64,000 nucleotides of DNA from the NCBI RefSeq assembly GCF_029309905.1, contig NZ_JARBJP010000001.1, positions 310,001 through 374,000 on the forward strand, written 5' to 3'. The notes under the pieces were generated by a model that was not told the DNA's origin, did no database searches, and worked only from the letters and a program-made list of their open reading frames with translations. How positions within the stretch are numbered: position 1 is the first letter of the stretch; the number at the start of each line of letters is the position of its first letter. The DNA comes from Brytella acorum. Lineage in GTDB: Bacteria > Pseudomonadota > Alphaproteobacteria > Acetobacterales > Acetobacteraceae. A program made the position numbers and the translations under genes. Positions 46,173-56,121 of this stretch are shown here, piece by piece.

Positions 46173-47285
46173 CTACTGGCCGACATTTGTGTGAGCGATA
46201 TGCGACGAAATGGGCGACAGATTGCCGCCGCCAATGTCGCGCGGACCGCTGTCCTGCTCCGTATCGCTGAAAAACATCATTCCGGACTGAAATCCGAGCA
46301 GCACGCGGCGATGTCGAAAAAAATCACGTCCGAGAAGGCTGAAATCGACCGGTTCGATATTCACCGCGAAGGGGCCGCCATGCCAGTTCCCGATGGAGAC
46401 GGTCTTGTACTGATGACGGTAGCCGATGCGTGTTTCACCGGCGAGCGTATTGACGCGGTTCTCGTTGTGTAGAGAATCCAGCGATAGACCATCCGCCGTT
46501 GCGTCTTTCTGTGCCACGACCGAAAGATTGGAGCCGGGCTCGATATACATACCGAGCGGCGCACCATCGACCGTCACGGTAACCATATTGTTTTCATATC
46601 GTGGTCCGACAATGAGAGGCGCACGGAAAGCTCTGGCGCCGATGACCTGAGACAGGGAAGGACAATCCGTTGTCCTGCGGTTGATGAACATTACGAAGCG
46701 TCTGGCCGGCATGTCGATCAGAACATTGTAATTGCCGAGAATGTTGAAGCCCATGATGCCGAGCGTTCCCATTCTGGCGTCAGGCGGATCATTGAATTCG
46801 CCCATTTTCAGGGCGTCGACTTTTTCCGCGTGACCCTGCGCGAAGGTGAACGAGTCCAGACGCGTGGTCCAGCTATGTCCGAGCCCCATCAGGCTGGTCG
46901 CCTGTGCGTTTTCAATGTCGGGGAGGTCGAGCCGCTCGTCGTTTCCATCGAAAACGCCGATGACGTCCTGACTGAGGCTGAGAAACGCCCCGCCTCGTTC
47001 ACCATTGATGGTGATGGGCACTGTGGGGCTGCCATTGCGACTGATGATCTCGGATGCGAGAATATGTTCCAGACACCGTGCGGGGAGGTGCGTTTCCGCT
47101 TCGATGTCGAACGGATAGGGCTCGGGCACGAAGGGCGGCGGCCCTTTTTCTTTTGCCGTCGTGGTCGCGGGTGGTGTGGTAATTGTGGTGATCCCCTGGT
47201 GCACTCTGGGCGAGCATCCCGAAAGGACAAGTATCGCGGCGGTACTGGAAAAACTCCGGGCCACGGCTTTTCGGGAACACAACAT
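46173..47285 (-). CDS. Lipoprotein with degenerate retropepsin-like (aspartyl protease) fold
   Basis: The 370-residue protein has a lipobox LVLSGC (Cys at about residue 24) and a Thr/Pro-rich linker. Two lobes then resemble retropepsin-type aspartyl proteases. Lobe one has PITINGERGGAFLSLSQDVIGVF and the typical flap-end GTLGIMGFNILGNYNVLIDMPARRFVMF. Lobe two has VTVDGAPLGMYIEPGSNLSVV and FSLLGRDFFRHRRVLLGF. In active enzymes a D-T/S-G-A follows the G-x-P-x-x stretch. Here the first lobe has LSLS and the second has E-P-G-S, so both catalytic aspartates appear lost. It may bind peptides without cutting them. Family resemblance is by pattern and not by a search. Confidence 0.65.
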   Translation of the reverse strand: MLCSRKAVARSFSSTAAILVLSGCSPRVHQGITTITTPPATTTAKEKGPPPFVPEPYPFDIEAETHLPARCLEHILASEIISRNGSPTVPITINGERGGAFLSLSQDVIGVFDGNDERLDLPDIENAQATSLMGLGHSWTTRLDSFTFAQGHAEKVDALKMGEFNDPPDARMGTLGIMGFNILGNYNVLIDMPARRFVMFINRRTTDCPSLSQVIGARAFRAPLIVGPRYENNMVTVTVDGAPLGMYIEPGSNLSVVAQKDATADGLSLDSLHNENRVNTLAGETRIGYRHQYKTVSIGNWHGGPFAVNIEPVDFSLLGRDFFRHRRVLLGFQSGMMFFSDTEQDSGPRDIGGGNLSPISSHIAHTNVGQ

Positions 47286-47391
47286 GCTTCACGCTCACGA
47301 ACGGATCATTCTTTTAAGACCGTGCTCGAAAAGACACGACATGACAAATGAGCAATACGACAGATGACGTGTTCCCGTCGGATGTGGGGCG

Positions 47392-50300
47392 TCAGGCTCC
47401 CGTGATGTCCAGCGGAGGAACGTTCAAAACGTCCGATGCCATCTCCGCGAGATGAGCGTGATGGGTGAGGAAAATGACCTGCGTGCGACGTGAAATGTCG
47501 CCGAGAAGCTCCAGACCCGCTCGCGCGCGGGCGTCGTCGAATGTCATGAACAGATCGTCCGCCAGAACCGGAAGGGCCCGCCCGCGTGCGATGTCCTGGT
47601 CCAGCGCCGCAAGGCGCAGGGCAAGGAAAAGCTGGTCTGCGGTGCCCTCGCTCATCTGCCCGACGCGCACCATGCGCTCACTGTCCGAAAGCTGTGCGAC
47701 AAGTTCGTGGGTGGGGTCTTCGACGATGCTGAGCGACGCATAGCGCCCCAGCGTCAGTCGATGGAAGAACGCACTGGCGCGTTGCAGCAGGGGGTTGTGG
47801 CTGTGAGAGCGCTGGCGGGCGACGATCCGCTTGAGGATGACGGCTTCGAGCCGCGCGTTGATATAAAGCGCGGCTTTCTGTCCGATTTCGGCCAGTGCCG
47901 CCTGGACATCCGCCGCGGCGTCGGTCGTGCCGCCCACCTCCTCGATCCGGCGCAGCGTCGCGCGCGCTTCGACGCGTTCGTGCATCAGGACTTCGCGCTT
48001 GTTCTTATGAAGCTGGCGTTCGGCCTCCAGACGCTCCTGGGCGGCGATCAGGTCGTCGGGCGTCTGGTCGGCGCTTTGCGCATCGAGTTCCGATACGGGC
48101 AGTCCGTCACCCTGCGTGAACAGTTCGTGTTCGGTCGTCCCGCGCTCGGCCAGAAGATCGCGCGTTTCGCGCGAGGCGGCGATGGCGGCCTGAAGCGCGC
48201 CCGGATCCGTGGTGCCTGCCCGCGTCTCGAAGGGCGCCAGGGCGGTGCGCTGCGCCTGCATCCGCGCCATCAGGGCGGCGAGCGTGTCGCGCGCCGCGCT
48301 CAGCCTCTGGCCGAGACCGGCCTTGTGTCTGGCGTCCTCCAGGGCGCTGCCGCGTCGACTGATGAGCGCGGCAAGACGGGTGGGTGCGTCTCCCGCCGGA
48401 ACGCCATGTCGCATGGCAAGAGCCGCGAGTTCGTTCGCATGACTGTCGCGCGCGGCTTCCACCGTCTGGATGGTCTGGCGCAGGGACAGGATCTCATGGG
48501 CGAGTTTTCGGGCGTCCTCGACCCGCGAAAGCGTGTCCTGCGTCGTCTCTGCCGGGAGCGAAACGCGCGCGCATGCGGCGGCCCAGCGTGTGTCCCATGT
48601 CGTGCGCGCGGCGGTGACGAGAGCCTGCTCGGCACGGGCCGCGGCCAGCGCGGCGGCGGCGTCTTCACGGCTTTTTTCCCTCTCTTTGCGCGCGGCCTCC
48701 GTCGCCGCAAGGGCGCGATGATGCGTTTCGGCGAGAGCGATGGCATCGGCGAGCGACGCTTCTGGCTGGATCATAACGCCCGCTTCGCGCAGCCGCGCGG
48801 TCGCGTGCGTCAGGGCGGAGAAGCGCGTCGTTCGTTCCTGCTCAAGAGCCCGAACCTGCCTGTCCGCTTCCATGGCGTCGAAGCGTCTCGCGCCCCATGC
48901 CGCCAACGGTCCCGGAGCAAGAGCCGGCAGGCCATCTCGCTCGCATTGCCGCGCCCATGCGGCGTTCCAGACATCGAGGGCGGCGAGGCTCGCCTCCTGT
49001 GTTTCCTGCGCCTGCCGAAGGGAGAGCGACGCCGTTTCGATGTCGCGTTCCCGCTGCGCAAGCTGCGCGGCTTCCGCCGCGGCCGCGAAGCGACGATCCG
49101 TCAGAACGTCCGCCTCGCGGAGGGTCCGGGTCACGGCTTCCAGAGCCTCGTTGCCGGGGCGCCGTTCCGTTTGCAGTGCCTGAAGCACGGCCTCCCAGGC
49201 TTCGTCCCGGCATCTGCGGGCGTCCGCCACCTGTGCCGTGGAAATCGCGCCGCGTTTTGCGAGTTGCAGCCGTTCATGCTCGAATTTTTCGAGAGTCTGG
49301 CGGGCCAGGCGCGTCTCCTGTTCGGCGGTCGCAAGCCGCCCCTCAAGCGTCAGGCTCTGTTTCTGGGCCGCGCCCAGTGTTTCCGTATCCGGAAGAACCA
49401 TGCGGCGGAGCGTCTCGAACGATCCCGACCATGGGTGCAGCCGCGCGAGCGCATCGTCGCGCTGGGCACATGCGTCGTCCAGAATGCTGAGCCCGCGCGT
49501 AAGCGCCGCATCGAGATCACCGAGGGACCGCGCCCGCTCCAGCAGGACGCGCAGGCTGTCGGCCTCTAGAGGCGGCGCGTCTTCGGCCGGAACCGTCCCG
49601 GCCTGTGTGATCGCGGCGGTTCGCTCCGTGTCGGAAAGGATCTTGCGGGCATGGTCGTCGCGCGTATCGAGCTGGATACGCTCCCTCAGCAGATCATGCA
49701 GGGGTTTGAAGGACGCGTTTTCCGGAAGACGGGCGCGGATCGCCGCGGCGTCGCCGGGCAACCCGATGACGCGCGCCAGTTCTCCGAGCGCGGCTTCCTG
49801 CGTCGCCAGTGTCTGGCGCTGTGCGGGAAGGGCCACGATGGCCTCGTGCGCTGTCAGGGTCCGGTCGCGCAGCCTTTCGATCGCGTCGGCATCCGCCAGG
49901 ATCGCGGCGTCCGGCTGGCACGCCTCGTCTTGCAGGATCAGGGCGTCGAGCGTGTTCTGCTCGATCCGGTGGTTCTGGCGGAGCTGCGCCAGCGCGTCGC
50001 GGGCCGCCTCGAAGGCGTGCTCGTCCATTTCCGAAAAAAGCGGTGTTTCTCGTCCGCTCAGTCGCTCCATGAGCGATCGCCTTCGGGCGAGAAAGGGAGC
50101 CACGCGACGAAGGCGTTCGATGTGTCGGCCTTGCCTGTCCTGTTCGGCGATCGTCGCGTCGAATGCGGCGATCCGGGCTTCAAGATCGTTCAGTTTCGCG
50201 TTGGCGGCTTTCCATTCCTGCATGGAAGCGCCATCGCGCAACGCTTTCTGGGCGTCCTGAAGCTGGCGACGCGCCGTGTTGATGGCGTCGACGCGACCGC

Positions 50301-50829
50301 CCCGTTTCCACAACCCCCCCGTTTCTTCATCAAGTGAACGCAGAACCTCATGCACGCCGGTCAGGCCGAACCCGGCGCTCAGAAGCTGCTGTCCCGCGTC
50401 GCCCCCGAAAGACGTCATCTCCCGACCACCCTCGCGGAGCCGCGTGTGATCGAGGCTCCACAAACGCTCATAGTCCTTGCGGGTGAGGCCCTGGAGGTTG
50501 CGTTGCAACGGGGTCTCGTCGATCGCCGCGTTATCGAGGCTGTCTCGCAACGTGGCGGCGCGGCCGCGACGACGGATGCCGCCCAGCGTCTGTCCCTCCA
50601 CCTCCAGCGACGCGCCCACCCGCAGCATGGGCGCGTCGAAGCGCCAGTTCTGCCCGACCGCATGCGGAAAGCCGAACAGGAAATCCCCGATGGCCGCAAG
50701 CAGTGTGGATTTTCCGGCTTCGTTGCGGCCCGATACGATGTGGATATCGTGCTCGCGTCTGGGAAAATCCAGCGACGTATTTTCAAAATGACCGTAGCGT
50801 AGAAGGTCGAGGCGGGAGATCCGCATCAT
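47392..50829 (-). CDS. YhaN-like SMC/Rad50-type ATPase (DNA repair)
   Basis: The 1145-residue protein has an N-terminal half-ATPase with Walker A GRNEAGKST (about residues 34-42). Very long coiled coils rich in Ala, Arg, Glu and Gln (about 190-1000) follow. The C-terminal half-ATPase has a signature-like MSEGTADQLFLALRLAALD and Walker B LPVLADDLFMTFDD. This is the architecture of SbcC/Rad50. The early segment GLTRKDYERLWSLDHTRLREGG is typical of the YhaN (AAA_27) subgroup. It overlaps the upstream nuclease gene by 4 bp (ATGA), so the two should form a complex that processes DNA ends. Confidence 0.88.
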   Translation of the reverse strand: MMRISRLDLLRYGHFENTSLDFPRREHDIHIVSGRNEAGKSTLLAAIGDFLFGFPHAVGQNWRFDAPMLRVGASLEVEGQTLGGIRRRGRAATLRDSLDNAAIDETPLQRNLQGLTRKDYERLWSLDHTRLREGGREMTSFGGDAGQQLLSAGFGLTGVHEVLRSLDEETGGLWKRGGRVDAINTARRQLQDAQKALRDGASMQEWKAANAKLNDLEARIAAFDATIAEQDRQGRHIERLRRVAPFLARRRSLMERLSGRETPLFSEMDEHAFEAARDALAQLRQNHRIEQNTLDALILQDEACQPDAAILADADAIERLRDRTLTAHEAIVALPAQRQTLATQEAALGELARVIGLPGDAAAIRARLPENASFKPLHDLLRERIQLDTRDDHARKILSDTERTAAITQAGTVPAEDAPPLEADSLRVLLERARSLGDLDAALTRGLSILDDACAQRDDALARLHPWSGSFETLRRMVLPDTETLGAAQKQSLTLEGRLATAEQETRLARQTLEKFEHERLQLAKRGAISTAQVADARRCRDEAWEAVLQALQTERRPGNEALEAVTRTLREADVLTDRRFAAAAEAAQLAQRERDIETASLSLRQAQETQEASLAALDVWNAAWARQCERDGLPALAPGPLAAWGARRFDAMEADRQVRALEQERTTRFSALTHATARLREAGVMIQPEASLADAIALAETHHRALAATEAARKEREKSREDAAAALAAARAEQALVTAARTTWDTRWAAACARVSLPAETTQDTLSRVEDARKLAHEILSLRQTIQTVEAARDSHANELAALAMRHGVPAGDAPTRLAALISRRGSALEDARHKAGLGQRLSAARDTLAALMARMQAQRTALAPFETRAGTTDPGALQAAIAASRETRDLLAERGTTEHELFTQGDGLPVSELDAQSADQTPDDLIAAQERLEAERQLHKNKREVLMHERVEARATLRRIEEVGGTTDAAADVQAALAEIGQKAALYINARLEAVILKRIVARQRSHSHNPLLQRASAFFHRLTLGRYASLSIVEDPTHELVAQLSDSERMVRVGQMSEGTADQLFLALRLAALDQDIARGRALPVLADDLFMTFDDARARAGLELLGDISRRTQVIFLTHHAHLAEMASDVLNVPPLDITGA

Positions 50830-52100
50830 GCGTCATCTCCGGTGATGCCCAGTCGCGCATCCAGCGCATGGGTCGCCTCCGTGAGCAGTCGCGCCCACTC
50901 ATCGGCGCGTGCCAGGGCCAGGGCATCCTCCGGCGCGTCGGTCATGTCGATGCTCGATAGCGTATTGAGCAGCGGCGCAAGCTCGGATCTCGCTTCCTCG
51001 ACCAGGAGGGGGTCCGCCAGCGCCTGGGCGATGAGGGCGCGGATATCCGCCATGCCTTCGGTTTCTCCTTCCGAAAGCACCTTCGGAGGCGGGGTGGTGC
51101 GGATTTCGACTTTTTCGATCGCTGGCGTGCCGGGCAGCATCTGGGCGATTTCCAGCACGGAATCCCGCACGCCACTGGCGCGCAGACGCAATCTGGCATC
51201 GAGCGATGTGGCCCCGCCAAGTGTGAGGCGCGCGACGAGAAGCCGATCGCCGAGCGCCTCGTTACAGGCGCTTGCCAGACGTGTTGAAATGGCGTCGTGC
51301 AGCGCGCTCTCGCTGGTCATGCCGGCGCAGTCGATGGCCAGTTCCGCCCAGCGGAGCACATCGCATGGGCAGTGATCGAGATGGGCGATGCGGCCATTTT
51401 CGACGGTGACGAGAGTCGCGCCCTTGGGGCCGGATTCGTGGATGTGCCGACCCTGAAGCACGCCCGGAAAGACGATGTAAGGCCCGGAACCGAACTCCAT
51501 CCGCTCGTGCACGTGCCCCAGCGCCCAGTAATCATAGCCCTTGGCGAAAAGCGTTTCAGGCGCGCAAGGTGCATAGGTTTCATGGGCGCTGTAGCCGCCG
51601 AGCGAGGTGTGCAGGACACCGATATTGAACCAGCCCGGCACCGGAGGCGGATAGGCCGGCGTCATGTCCGACACGACCTGCCGACTCTCGAAACCCTGCC
51701 CGTGCAGCGCAACCTGAAGGTCGTCGAGCCTGAAGGTTTCGGGCTTCGTCGTGCTGAATCGCTGTACGCCGGGTGGCAGGGGCACATCGCGCGAGATCAG
51801 GGAAGCCGCGTCGTGATTGCCCTGGAGAATATAGACGCGGATGCCCGCTTCGACGAGCCGTCCGAGCGCGCGGGCCATGTAAAGTCCCGTTCCCGCGTCT
51901 TTCCATGTGCCGTCATAGAGATCGCCCGCGATGACGAGAAAATCGACGCGCCTGTCGATGGCGAGATTGACGAGATTGTCCAGCGCGCCGCGTGTGGCGC
52001 CGCGGATACGTTCGAGCGGCAGGCCATCGTAGCGCTGGAGACCCCGCAGGGGGCTGTCGAGATGAAGATCGGCGGCGTGCAGAAAACGGAAGGACGACAT
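50826..52100 (-). CDS. YhaO-like metallophosphoesterase / DNA exonuclease (SbcD-type)
   Basis: The 424-residue protein is a calcineurin-type phosphoesterase. The metal-binding motifs appear in order: DLHLDSPLRG (D.H), VIAGDLYDG (GD), LQGNHDAA (GNHD), then LHTSLGG and GHVHERM (GH.H). A C-terminal capping region of about 190 residues follows. The ATG at 52100 (MSSFRFLHAADLHLD) is chosen over an in-frame TTG at 52136. Together with the overlapping ATPase gene it makes an Mre11-Rad50-like pair. The antiporter gene is divergent, 99 bp away. Confidence 0.9.
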   Translation of the reverse strand: MSSFRFLHAADLHLDSPLRGLQRYDGLPLERIRGATRGALDNLVNLAIDRRVDFLVIAGDLYDGTWKDAGTGLYMARALGRLVEAGIRVYILQGNHDAASLISRDVPLPPGVQRFSTTKPETFRLDDLQVALHGQGFESRQVVSDMTPAYPPPVPGWFNIGVLHTSLGGYSAHETYAPCAPETLFAKGYDYWALGHVHERMEFGSGPYIVFPGVLQGRHIHESGPKGATLVTVENGRIAHLDHCPCDVLRWAELAIDCAGMTSESALHDAISTRLASACNEALGDRLLVARLTLGGATSLDARLRLRASGVRDSVLEIAQMLPGTPAIEKVEIRTTPPPKVLSEGETEGMADIRALIAQALADPLLVEEARSELAPLLNTLSSIDMTDAPEDALALARADEWARLLTEATHALDARLGITGDDA

Positions 52101-52199
52101 AGGGTGCAGAGTGGGTAAGCCGCTCGGGAGCGTCAAGCGCCCTTCCGTGACATGACCCTATTTGCTCATTGCGCGGATTTCCCGCAGAAGAAAGCCGCG

Positions 52200-53903
52200 A
52201 TGTCCGAAGCGGAACACATTCTTATCCTCCTCGTTCTCACGGTGGTCGGCAGTCTGCTGGTGCGAGCGGCATCAAACCGCGTGCCCTTGCCACTGGTGCA
52301 GATCGTGCTGGGTGTCGCGGCCGCGCTGTGCGGGCTGAAGATCGGGCTGAGGCCGGATCTTTTCATGCTGGTTTTCCTGCCCCCGCTTCTGTTTACCGAT
52401 GCGTTCCGCATGCCGCTTCGTGAGTTTTCGGAGCTGCGCGGCGTCATTCTCTTTCTGGCCTTCGGCCTCGTGGTCGTCTCGACGGTCCTGTGTGGCTACG
52501 CGATTCACTGGATGCTTCCAGCCATCGGCCTCGCCGTCTGTTTCACCCTGGCGGCCGCGCTTTCGCCTACGGATACCGTCGCGGTTTCAAGCCTGATCGC
52601 GGGGCGTCGCGTGTCTGAACGGCTGATCCATATTCTCAATGGCGAGGCCCTGTTCAACGACGCATCGGGTCTCGTCTGTTTTCATTTCGCGATGGTTGCC
52701 GCGATGACGGGTGAGTTCTCGTATCGCCACGCGTTCGGCTCCTTCGTTCTGGTATCGTTCGGTGGCCTGGCCATCGGGGCCGGTCTGTCGTGGCTGGCCG
52801 TCCGGGCCGAACGTATCCTGCTGCGTCGCGGCTTCGACGATCCGCAGATGCAGGTTCTGATGATCGTCCTGCTGCCTTTCGTCATTTATGAAGCGGCCGA
52901 AAAGGTTCATGCGTCCGGCATTCTGGCCGCCGTCGCCGGCTGCATGGTCGTCAAGCTGACGGGCGTCGCCGACGAGGCGGCAACCGCCACGCGTCTCCAG
53001 GCGGGCACGGTTCTGACGACGGTCAGTTACGTCTTCAACGCCCTGATCTTCCTGCTCCTCGGTCTGCAACTGCCCTGGCTCCTGGATGCCGGCGTCGAAC
53101 TCGCCCATCAGCACAGCGCCAAGATCTGGCAGCTATCGCTGCTTGTCGGCGAGGTATACGCGATCATGCTCGTGATCCGCTTCTGCGGCATCTGGGTTTC
53201 CGTACTGCGTCGGTGGATCGGCGCGCGCGTTCATCGTCGACCGTTCGTGTTTCCGCGTTTTCTCGAAGTCGTTCTCCTGTCGTTCTCCGGCGTGCGGGGC
53301 GCCGTGACGCTGGCCGCGGTCCTATCCCTGCCTGCGGCGGCCGCCAACGCCGAAGCGTTTCCGGGCCGCAGTTTCGTCATTACGGTCGCGGCGGGCGTGA
53401 TCGTGGTTTCGCTGGTGCTGGCCGCGTTCGCCATTCCGTTCTGTATTCATTTCCTGCCGCGCGAACTGGCGGACAAACACGCCCAGGAGGAAAACCTCGC
53501 ACGGCAGCGGCTTTTGCAGGCCGTTCTGCGCCTGCTCCGCGACGAACAGAACAAAACGGAAAAAGCGCGGACAGCGGTCGTCGACAGCGGCTCGGGCGAT
53601 CACACCGATGAAGATATCCGTCTCGAGGTTCTCGGTCGCCTTGCGCAGACCTATGATAACCGTCTCAGCCAGACGGACGGTCCTACCCAGACTCCGATCA
53701 TGAGCCGCACGACAGCCCTTCGCCGGGAGCGGATCGAACTGGCGATGCGGCTCGTGCTTCTGCGCCTCCAGCGGCAGACATTGCACGACCTCGCGGAAGC
53801 GCGTGACATCAATGACCAGACCGAATGGGAAATCCAGCGTGAGCTGGATTATGAAGAACAGGTCATTCGCGGCCGCGTTCAAAGACTGCCGCAGGATATA
53901 TGA
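52200..53903 (+). CDS. Na+/H+ antiporter (CPA1/NhaP type)
   Basis: The 567-residue protein has about twelve membrane spans (residues 5-420) followed by a charged cytoplasmic tail of about 140 residues. The ion-binding region shows AALSPTDTVAVSSLIAGRRV and the ND motif in LFNDASGLVCF, as in CPA1 exchangers. FSGVRGAVTLAAVLSLP is another family mark. It exchanges cytoplasmic Na+ (or K+) for protons, useful at fluctuating pH. The ATG at 52200 is preferred; an in-frame start 16 codons earlier lacks a ribosome-binding site. Confidence 0.92.
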   Translation: MSEAEHILILLVLTVVGSLLVRAASNRVPLPLVQIVLGVAAALCGLKIGLRPDLFMLVFLPPLLFTDAFRMPLREFSELRGVILFLAFGLVVVSTVLCGYAIHWMLPAIGLAVCFTLAAALSPTDTVAVSSLIAGRRVSERLIHILNGEALFNDASGLVCFHFAMVAAMTGEFSYRHAFGSFVLVSFGGLAIGAGLSWLAVRAERILLRRGFDDPQMQVLMIVLLPFVIYEAAEKVHASGILAAVAGCMVVKLTGVADEAATATRLQAGTVLTTVSYVFNALIFLLLGLQLPWLLDAGVELAHQHSAKIWQLSLLVGEVYAIMLVIRFCGIWVSVLRRWIGARVHRRPFVFPRFLEVVLLSFSGVRGAVTLAAVLSLPAAAANAEAFPGRSFVITVAAGVIVVSLVLAAFAIPFCIHFLPRELADKHAQEENLARQRLLQAVLRLLRDEQNKTEKARTAVVDSGSGDHTDEDIRLEVLGRLAQTYDNRLSQTDGPTQTPIMSRTTALRRERIELAMRLVLLRLQRQTLHDLAEARDINDQTEWEIQRELDYEEQVIRGRVQRLPQDI

Positions 53904-54060
53904 AAGAAGCAGACACATTTTCTTCTTTCATAATTTACGTCAAAGTTTTTCCCGCACATTACGTTTACCCGTCATGACCTTGACGAATCCGCTCAATATG
54001 GCGACCTGAGTATCAAATTTTTCGTGATTTGCACGGGTGCGACCGAAAAGGAGGGACGGT

Positions 54061-56121
54061 ATGGACGGGGCAGGACAGGCAAGCGGGCGATGGTGGCCCC
54101 GACTTGCCGATCTTCCACCGTCGATCTTTCCACCCGGCTGGCTCAACTTCAGCATCCGCACCTGGGTCGCCATGTGCCTGGCGCTCGGCACGGCCTACTG
54201 GTCCCAGATCGCCGCGCCGGCTGGCGCTGCCGTGACGGTCATGATCCTCGCCCAGCCGTTGCGCGGCCAGGCGATGTCCAAGGCCGTGTATCGGCTGCTC
54301 GGAACCGCGATCGGGGTCGGGTTTTCGATCGTCCTGGCGGTGGCTTTTCCGCAGGACCGTTCGATGTTTCTCGGAGGCGCTGCGATATGGCTCGCTTTCT
54401 GCGCCTTCATCGGCTCCATGGAGCGCAATTTTCGCGCATATGGCGCGTTGCTCGCCGGTTACACGGTCGCGCTCGTGGCGCTGAACAATATCGACAGCCC
54501 TGAATCGATTTTCGAACTCGCCCTTTCCCGGGCTTCCGATATCACCATCGGCGTCGTCGCGGTCGCGATCGTCAACATGGCCGCCGGAGCCCCCCAGGCC
54601 TGGCGGGGGCTGGCTCGCGGCATGCACGGCTGCTCCGTTCGCATTCGTAATCTCGGCCATGCCGCCCTGCATGGACACGCTCTGCCGGATGCGTGGGATA
54701 CGACCGGGCTGGCCGCCGAAATTCTCAGCCTTCTGACCCAGATTTCCTATGCATGGTCGGAAATCGATCGGGCGCGTCTCCGGCTGGCGGGCGCACGTCT
54801 CGGCATCATGGGGATGTTGAACGTTCTGACGGCAGGGCGCGCGGTTTCGGCCATCATTCATCGCGCGCAGGTTTCGGAGATCGCAGTTCGGCATGTGAAA
54901 TACTGGCACGAGCAACCCGCGATCCAGATCGCGCGTGAAGATATTCTGAGCGTCCTGCTGCGCGATATCCTCGAGGAGGACCCCGACTATGTTCCGACGC
55001 CGGAGGATGCCTATTACCTCGAGCGCGCGGCGACGCTGATTTCCAATACCGCTCATATCAGCGCCGGCATGAACACGCTGCTTCATGCCGTGCCCGCGGG
55101 CGAGGCCGAGAAACTGGCTCATCTGAACAACCAGCCGGATTATATTGCCGCCATAGCCAGCGCCTTTCGCGTCCTGATCGGCTTCTCCATCACGGCATGG
55201 CTCTGCATCGGCTCCGATCTGCCTCCCATTCACACGACCCTGTCCCAGGCGGCGCTGACATTGACGCTGGCCTCCACCGCCTTCGATACCGTGCAGTTCG
55301 GGCGAGGCGCGCTGATCGGTATTCCGCTCGCCGTGGCGAGCGCGACGTTCATGAATTTCTGGGTTCTGCCGCATGTCACGGCCTTCGAGATGCTGTGCTT
55401 CGTGCTGCTGCCGCAGGTCGTCGTGTCATGCCTTTTGTTGATGAAACCCAACATGGCGGCGATCGGCTTCAATTACGGGGTGTTCTTTCCGGTCATGCTC
55501 GGCCTGGCGAACGAGAACGACTACGATCCCGTTTCATTCTTGACACGCAATGTTTTTTATATTTTTGCGGCGATCATGTCGTTTGTGACATTGGCGTTGC
55601 TCATGCCATCCTCTCCGCAACGCCAGCGTCTGCACATGGCTGTTTCGATCGCGCGTGAACTGGAAACCCAGCTGAAATTTCACGGCGAGAAATGGGGCCC
55701 AGCGCTGCTCAGCCGCAAATACGATAGATTATCCACGGTTCTGGCATGGAGCCGCCGTATCCCTGGAGGCGGAACGGGACGTCGACTCGTCTTCGACCGC
55801 CTCGTCAGGCTTGAAGATCTGACCAGCACGTTGTCACGGACAAGGCTTTATCTCTCCGAGGCGCGGGATTTCCCCCGTCTGCGCAAGGAAGCCCGTCGCG
55901 CACGCCACGCCGTCATCCATGAGCCTTTCGGCACATTGCTGGAAATCCTGGAAGACCATGCAGACGCGTTCATCCGTCTTTCGCGATGCGACGACATGGA
56001 CGAGCGCGTACGCGCGATCACCTGCGCCGCCGGGCTTCAGGCGATCGCGGACAACATGCGCCTCAACGGCGATACGTTCGTTCATTACGGCCTGGTTCCC
56101 CATCGAAGAAAAACCGCATGA
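54061..56121 (+). CDS. aaeB: FUSC-family efflux transporter, AaeB-like
   Basis: The 686-residue inner-membrane protein belongs to the fusaric-acid-resistance/aromatic acid exporter family. It is duplicated: about six spans at residues 25-180, a soluble helical region, then a second membrane block at about 360-540 and a soluble tail. Typical pieces are VTVMILAQPLRGQAMSKAVYRLLGT and FRAYGALLAGYTVALVAL. AAGGAGGG stands before the ATG at 54061. Its stop overlaps the DUF1656 start (ATGA), and an HlyD-type adaptor follows, so this is a complete efflux operon. Likely substrates are aromatic or phenolic acids. Confidence 0.9.
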   Translation: MDGAGQASGRWWPRLADLPPSIFPPGWLNFSIRTWVAMCLALGTAYWSQIAAPAGAAVTVMILAQPLRGQAMSKAVYRLLGTAIGVGFSIVLAVAFPQDRSMFLGGAAIWLAFCAFIGSMERNFRAYGALLAGYTVALVALNNIDSPESIFELALSRASDITIGVVAVAIVNMAAGAPQAWRGLARGMHGCSVRIRNLGHAALHGHALPDAWDTTGLAAEILSLLTQISYAWSEIDRARLRLAGARLGIMGMLNVLTAGRAVSAIIHRAQVSEIAVRHVKYWHEQPAIQIAREDILSVLLRDILEEDPDYVPTPEDAYYLERAATLISNTAHISAGMNTLLHAVPAGEAEKLAHLNNQPDYIAAIASAFRVLIGFSITAWLCIGSDLPPIHTTLSQAALTLTLASTAFDTVQFGRGALIGIPLAVASATFMNFWVLPHVTAFEMLCFVLLPQVVVSCLLLMKPNMAAIGFNYGVFFPVMLGLANENDYDPVSFLTRNVFYIFAAIMSFVTLALLMPSSPQRQRLHMAVSIARELETQLKFHGEKWGPALLSRKYDRLSTVLAWSRRIPGGGTGRRLVFDRLVRLEDLTSTLSRTRLYLSEARDFPRLRKEARRARHAVIHEPFGTLLEILEDHADAFIRLSRCDDMDERVRAITCAAGLQAIADNMRLNGDTFVHYGLVPHRRKTA

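Noticed and set aside
47707-49569. 620-codon plus-strand frame within the YhaN-like gene
   Set aside because: Shadow of the minus-strand coiled-coil ATPase; Arg/Gly/Phe-rich without domains.
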